NCBI GenBank assembly: GCA_000711775.1
Contig: ARYC01002495.1
Location: forward strand, 1 to 64,000
Origin: Oxytricha trifallax
Taxonomy: Eukaryota > Ciliophora > Spirotrichea > Sporadotrichida > Oxytrichidae
Length of the DNA: 64,000 nucleotides
Direction of reading: 5' to 3'
In this document: piece after piece, positions 58,452-64,000 of the stretch
Layout of the letters: each line of letters begins with the position of its first letter
How positions within the stretch are numbered: the stretch's first letter is position 1
Notes under the pieces: model-generated
Database searches by the model: none
Told to the model about the DNA's origin: nothing
Seen by the model: only the letters and a program-made list of their open reading frames with translations
Made by a program: the position numbers and the translations under genes

Positions 58452-58683
58452 TATTGAAAATCTAATTTATCATAAAATTACTACATTTAGCTTTAAATGG
58501 GCTTATGTTAAAGAGTATGTGGGATGGAGTTATCAAAGAAAACCATATTTTGTTATTAAGTCTTATTTGTTATTTAGATCTCTTTTATATGCTGGTTTTA
58601 TTAATTGGATCGAAGATCTAATGAAGATCTTTGTTAATAGATTTACATTTTTATTTTATTTTATTAATTTTAGAAGAACTTGA
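58447..58683 (+). CDS. Candidate coding segment starting at the F2 duplication
   Basis: The ATG sits in the AGATGAC duplication: MTIENLIYHKITTFSFKWA, YVKEYVGWSYQRKPYFVIK, SYLLFRSLLYAGFINWIEDL, MKIFVNRF, then TGA 58,681. Rich in aromatic residues with four Trp and no TAA/TAG codon, unlike its neighbours. It might be a nuclear MDS or a mitochondrial-type fragment; I cannot tell. Confidence 0.3.
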   Translation: MTIENLIYHKITTFSFKWAYVKEYVGWSYQRKPYFVIKSYLLFRSLLYAGFINWIEDLMKIFVNRFTFLFYFINFRRT

Positions 58684-59724
58684 TTTTCCTACATAAATTT
58701 AAACAAATCGTATTTATTTTCTTTCATAAAAATATTTCTAAATTTGAAGAGTTAAGAATGAATATATAAAAGATAAGTATCTCTATATTTTATATTACTG
58801 ATTTATTAAAAATTCTACTAATGTAAAGTAAAAAGATAGTAGTTAAAGTTTTTAAATTGAATTATTGTATTTTTTTTAAAAAAAAACTTTTTAAATTATG
58901 TTTTAATAACTTTTTATTCTAAAAAAGAGGCAGAAAGATTTTATCAGATAAAAAATTTTGTCACTTAACCTATTTAATTATTTTTATTTACAATAATTAC
59001 TATATTAATGTAGAAATTTATTGAAAATTGAGTATATTATTATTGCAATATATAGGACTTCTAAATATTTAAAAGAAATAAGCTGTTCATAATAATTTAT
59101 TATCTACTCACTACTTTCAGGTATGATTTTTAAGTATAAATATTTCATTAAACTTTAAACTAATCTTACTGGAATAAAATCAGTCATCAAATTTATATAA
59201 AATAAATTTAATTATTTAATAAAATTTCCCCATACTTAATTTCCTATGTTTCAAGAACAATTATCATAAATAGATAAAGATACCAAATTATATTATTTTC
59301 AGAAATTAGATATTATAATTTAATATAAGCACTTAGAATAATATATTAATTTATTTTAATGTTTAATTAATTCTCTAAATAGTAATTATAATTGTGATAA
59401 TAATTAATTCTTACTATAAACACCAACAGATCAGCAATCTTTTGAATGAAAGCAACCTCAATTTAAATAATATTTATAATAATTTATAATCTTTATTATA
59501 TAATATTTTTGACTTAATTTAAAGGAATCACTATGAAGGTATTCTCAATGTCTATTAAATGCAAAACTAATTCTAATTTGTGTAAAATTGGATTATAACA
59601 TAAAAATAAGTTTTGATAAAAATATAAAATTTTAAAGAAAAATTTCATTTATAAGAAAATAAAATAGAAAATACTTATTTGGAAAATAACTAATTTTTTC
59701 AAATCATGTCATATTTAAACTTTC
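58684..59724. other. AT-rich non-coding DNA
   Basis: Nothing supported in either strand. Confidence 0.5.
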
Positions 59725-60620
59725 AACTTTACATTCCTTAGTTTTACCAAATGGAGTGCTAACAAAACCCCAAATCAGAGTCAATGTTTATGAATCAGAA
59801 ATCGATGAGTACCTACGACGCCATATCCAATATTACCAATTAGCCAATCGTGAAAACTCCTAGTTTATAGTATGAGTACACGTAAGGTACGACTTAAGAA
59901 ATAAATTAGAATTTAACCTGTGGGATAGCAATAATTAAATATAAATTTATTTGTAAATGTAAGTTTTATAAAATAATTATTGGTTGACTTCAATTCTATT
60001 AGATAATAAAGTTTTATAATACTAGACTTTATATTTATTTAAAATATTCTGATGAATGATTTTTACTTAACTTGTGTTTTTTAAATAAAAATAGAAATTT
60101 CAGAAAATTCTCTGCCCGTTATTATTTGGATTTTCAGAAATTATGACTATAAACATAGTGTATTAAAAATAATCTCTAACCAATTTCAACTTTTATGATT
60201 TAATTTTTATTCTTTCTTAAGTCTCCAAAAAATTAATTTTATTACTAAATGCATTTCTATATTACTCTTTCATTCTAAAAAAATATTAAAGCAAATTAAA
60301 TTTTTCTATATTCAAGCATTTTAATAATCTTATAACCTACCCCAAATATAAATAATTTGACACTTAAAATAAAATTAAACATTTTTTAAATATAAAAATT
60401 ATAAAAAATAAACACTTATTTAACATCAAAATATTTCAAACAAATCTTTAACTATTTTAAAATTGAAATAATTATATAAAAAATGAATATTTATTTGATT
60501 AGATTTTAATTGAATAATTAATGAAATTGAAAGCATGTAGAAATTAAAATCACACAGGGATTTGGTGAATCCAAGAGATTTGAAATCAACTTAATTATAA
60601 GAAATCAGCTTCAAATCTGA
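59725..60620 (+). CDS. 3' part of an unidentified gene, three MDSs
   Basis: LPNGVLTKPQIRVNVYESEI, DEYLRRHIQYYQLANRENS, QFIV, in-frame TGA (59873-59875), VHVRYDLRNKLEFNLWDSNN; then ISENSLPVIIWIFRNYDYKH; then VEIKITQGFGESKRFEIN, LIIRNQLQI, TGA 60,618. Both junctions are in frame by pointers. A splice-like TTCCTTAG at about 59,734 may mark the 5' edge. No domain recognised. Confidence 0.6.
59943..60094. other. IES, 152 bp, pointer AAATTT
   Basis: AAATTT at 59943-59948 and 60095-60100; removal joins LWDSNNQIQ to ISENSLPVII. Confidence 0.72.
60154..60533. other. IES, 380 bp, pointer CAT
   Basis: CAT at 60154-60156 and 60534-60536; removal joins FRNYDYKH to VEIKITQGFGE. A 3-bp pointer is short, so the cut is tentative although the frame fits. 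Confidence 0.55.
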
Positions 60621-60869
60621 TGAAGTCAAAATCTCTTCATAAATTATTTAATTTTATTATTATTATTTATCTATAATTTTTCAAAAATATACATCTTAAC
60701 TAAATAAATTAAAACCCCATTAGTAAATGTTAAAAGAAAATAGGTTCTTAAGGTTTAATAATAAATAAAAAAATATAAATTAGAATTGAGATGATGCTCA
60801 CATGTTATAATATCTTAAAGTGATCTATATAAATATATAAATAAGCAAACATTATTAATAATTTTATAT

Positions 60870-61085
60870 ACTAAACTTCTTTAAAATGCTTAGAGTTTGA
60901 TAATTTTGAGTTTTGTCTCTAATACAGTTTCTGATTCTGATTCTTGAACTTTCTTAGATAATTTTGAGTTTTTATCAATTATTGGCTTTTAAAACTCTGC
61001 TTTTGAAATAGAAATCCTTTTATTTCTTAAGTATTTCTAAAAGTGAAAATCCAGTGAGCTGAAACATTTTGCTCTGTTAATTTGA
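60870..61085 (-). CDS. Candidate MDS, minus strand
   Basis: Polar frame KCFSSLDFHF, NKRISISKAEFQKPIIDKN, SKLSKKVQESESETVLETK, LKIIKLQAF. Charged composition and length favour coding; ends not fixed, gene unknown. Confidence 0.4.
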
Positions 61086-61543
61086 AGAAAATAGCAAAAT
61101 CAAGGTATCTTTCTAGACTAATTCATAATTATTTTAAATTATGATATTTGAAACCAAAAGAAGATATCAATATTAGCACTATGTTCAGATTGTTAAAGCA
61201 ATGATTTTATTTCTTTTAGGAAGAGTTCGAATCTTTTTAAAATCACACTGTTTTTTTATAATAGAGTAAAAAAAACCAAAATGATTATTTTAGTTCAATT
61301 AATGATTCATTACAAATTTAAAAATCTCTTATAAAAAATTAAATTTAGTATTTTATTATTTTTTATTCTTCAAAGAAAGTGAAAAGATTCAGAGTAGATA
61401 AGTAATATTATACTAGCCAGAAGAGCAAGGAGGGAAATCAAATAATAAACAAAAAAAGTTGTCACCCAAAGAATAAAATATAATAAGATATTTCTTCCCA
61501 ATAATACAATGAATAGTTTCACGCTCATTAATATAATAATATA
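61086..61543. other. AT-rich non-coding DNA
   Basis: No gene seen before the F2 palindrome begins. Confidence 0.5.
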
Positions 61544-63970
61544 TGCTCTGACCGAGACCCCCTCCCCCCCTTAACAGAGACTCCCCCTTAACAGAGACCC
61601 CCTCAAACCGAGAATCCCCTTTTATTATACTTTTATTGTAGTTTTTTTATGAATTTATTTTTTACTCAGAATAAATTTCTTGCCCTTCGGGCAGATATTA
61701 CTATTAAAAATATATTTTTATAAGTTCCACTTCGTCCGTAGGCTTTTCTTAGAACATACTCCCATAGGGAAATATTTATAATAAGGTTTAATTTTGACTA
61801 TCATGATTAATAATATGATTTAATTGATAGAAATAAATTTGAATTCAAATTTTTTTATAACTTAAATCACTTACTCTACTATATAGTAAAAATTAATATA
61901 ACAATTTTTCCTATTATTTTTAACTTCATTTAAATATAAAAACTTTTATTATTATTACTTATCTATTAAAATCTTATTTCTTAAGTGTTCCGACCGAGAC
62001 CCGTACCCCCCCCCGTACCCCTCTTCTAAAAAATACCCCCTCCACACTCGTACCCCCCGTACCCCTCCCGTGCCTTCCCCCATAAAATCCCCCATTTCAT
62101 ATGAAATTTTTTATCCGCGCAGTCTGAATCGATTTCCTTCATGACATCTCGTCATCATATATAGATAATTTTTTATATGAAATATCATAAATTTTGGAAA
62201 ATTTATTCTTTGCTTATTAACCCATAATAGCATATTAATTTCATATTTTTATAATTTTTCAACGCTCGCCATTATTTTCTGATTGCATACTCTCATAGGA
62301 AATTATTTATTTTATGAGTAACACATTAATAATCATAATTATATATTAAAATGATATTATTTATAAAGTACTAGATATAATTCTTAACAACTTTGGGTAA
62401 TGGACCCCTACGATGGGCCGCTAAATGTTTTTTCTATATTTTTTTAAATGTTCTAAAAATCATTAAAACATCAAAGTAACATGTCATAAGTCATTCAAAA
62501 GCTCCTTACGAATTTTAAAAGCAGTTTATAACAAAAAAAATCATAAAATCAATAAAATCATAAAATACATAGAAATTTGAATTAATATTACTAATTTTAT
62601 TTAGTATGTTATGATTATTATATTTATTTTTTTACAAATTTATATTCTAATATCATGATTAGTTGTTATAATTGCTTCAAAACAATCATTTTATATGTAA
62701 TCTTATAGATCAGTAAGCTAAATGATTGTATTTGAAGCAATTATAACAACTAATCATGATATTAGAATATAAATTTGTAAAAAAATAAATATAATAATCA
62801 TAACATACTAAATAAAATTAGTAATATTAATTCAAAATTCTATGTATTTTATGATTTTATTGATATTATAATTTTTGTTGTTATAGACTGCTTTTAAAAG
62901 TCGTAAGGGAGCTTTTGAATGACTTATGACATGTTACTTTGATGTTTTAATGATTTTTAGAACATTTAAAAAAATATAGAAAAAACATTTAGCGGCCCAT
63001 CGTAGGGGTCCATTACCCAAAGTTGTTAAGAATTATATCTAGTACTTTATAAATAATATCATTTTAATATATAATTAAGATTATTAATGTGTTACTCATA
63101 AAATAAATAATTTCGTATGAGAGTATGCAATCAGAAAATTATGGCGAGCGTTGAAAAATTATAAAAATGAAATTAATATGCTATTATAGGTAAATAAGCA
63201 AAGAATAAATTTTCCAAAATATATGATATTTCATATAAAAAATTATCTATATATGATGACGAGATGTCATGAAGGAAATTGATTCAGACTGCGCGGATAA
63301 AAATTTTCATATGAAATGGGGGATTTTATGGGGGGGTACGGGTGTGAAGGGGGTATTTTTTAGAAGAGTGGTACGGGGGGGGTACGGGTCTCGGTCGGAA
63401 CACTTAAGCTTAGTTTATTGAAAAATTAAAGACAATTTTTTTATGTTTAGGATTACCATTTAAATATATATATATATATATATATATATGAATAAAATAA
63501 GATATTTATAGTAAATAACTAAATAAGTAATAATAATAAAAGTTTTTCTATTTAAATAAAGTTAAAAATAATAGGAAAATTTTTTATATTAATTTTTACT
63601 ATATAGTAGAGTTAGTGATTTAAGTTATAAATATTTTGAATTCAAATTTATGTCTATCGATTAAATCATATTATTAATCATGATAGTCAAAATTAAACCT
63701 TATTATAAATATTTCCCTATGGGAGTATGTTCTAAGAAAAGCTGACGGACGTAGTGGAACTTATAAAAATATATTTTTAATATAAATATCTGCCCGAAGG
63801 GCAAGAAATTTATTCTGAGTAAAAAATAATTTCATAAAAAAACTACAATAAAAGTATAATAAAAGGGGATTCTCGGTTTGAGAAGGGGAGGGGGTCTCGG
63901 TTGAGAGGGGGAGGGGGGTCTCTGTTGAGGGAGGGATGGGGGGTAGGAGGGTGGTCTTGGTCAGAACAAA
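61544..63970. repeat. F2 foldback family, copy 2: nested 2.4-kb palindrome
   Basis: Outer ends TGCTCTGACCGAGACCCCC and GGTCTTGGTCAGAACA; outer arms 61,544-61,986 and 63,406-63,970. Inside, a second pair of ends (GTTCCGACCGAGACCCGTACC at 61,988 and its complement ending 63,403) bounds inner arms of ~700 bp that nearly meet at about 62,700-62,715. C-rich tracts lie on the left arms and G-rich on the right. No long frame. It looks like one element inside the loop of another of the same family. Confidence 0.88.
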
Positions 63971-64000
63971 TATACTTTTAAATTTTTTGCATATAATTCT

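Noticed and set aside
1..64000. Treating TAA and TAG as stops, which would make nearly every gene a pseudogene
   Set aside because: Conserved motifs (RING-CH, kinase, TBE proteins) run through TAA/TAG at positions suited to Gln, while TGA terminates them.

Overview
The window reads as germline (micronuclear) DNA of a hypotrich/stichotrich ciliate, most likely Oxytricha or a close relative. Four things point there. Long reading frames appear only when TAA and TAG are read as glutamine and TGA as stop. Three transposon copies carry G4T4/C4A4 telomere-like ends plus the transposase, 22-kDa and 57-kDa (zinc finger + kinase) genes of the TBE family. Genes are cut into segments (MDSs) by AT-rich internal eliminated sequences (IESs), each bounded by a short direct repeat (pointer). 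No bacterial-type feature (ribosome binding site, operon, CRISPR) is present. About 30 junctions were solved by hand; for the kinase and RING-CH genes, removing all intervening pieces leaves a length that is a multiple of three (the kinase after one 1-nt correction).

Layout. 1-1332: right end of a TBE. 1.9-11.3 kb: a six-TM (TRP/polycystin-like) ion-channel gene in at least nine ordered MDSs; one IES holds a 2.8-kb foldback element and another a retroelement-like insertion with a 545-bp AT tail. 11.4-12.3 kb: RING-CH (MARCH-type) ubiquitin ligase. 12.4-14.7 kb (-): MORN-motif protein. 15.0-18.7 kb (-): multi-pass membrane protein. 19.8-20.4 kb (-): small protein. 20.5-21.4 kb: Q/N-rich coding segments. 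21.6-26.3 kb: a MARK/SNF1-like Ser/Thr kinase with a C-terminal UBA-like domain. 26.3-34.9 kb: mostly non-coding, with a GC-rich island at 28.3 kb and scattered candidate MDSs at 30-34 kb. 35.0-37.3 kb (-): a gene split by a retroelement with a 14-bp target duplication. 37.4-38.0 kb: one more coding segment. 40.17-49.54 kb: a run of three TBE copies, the first full length and the other two cut off exactly at the preceding element's right end. 51.7-53.0 kb (-): a ciliate-type secreted or membrane protein gene split by a 648-bp foldback element with an 8-bp target duplication. 55.1-57.3 kb (-): coiled Q-rich gene. 59.7-60.6 kb (+): 3' end of another gene. 57.3-58.4 and 61.5-64.0 kb: large palindromes with GC-rich ends.

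How it fits together. Host genes are compact, intron-poor and head-to-tail or convergent with short spacers, as expected for future gene-sized macronuclear chromosomes. Every transposon-like element lies between MDSs or inside one. In two cases the element's target-site duplication behaves exactly like a pointer: deleting the element plus one repeat copy restores an open frame. Several genes also need 1-nt corrections, mostly at homopolymer runs, or contain an in-frame TGA, so part of the sequence is either imperfectly assembled or decaying. Product names come from motifs visible in the translation; no database search was possible.
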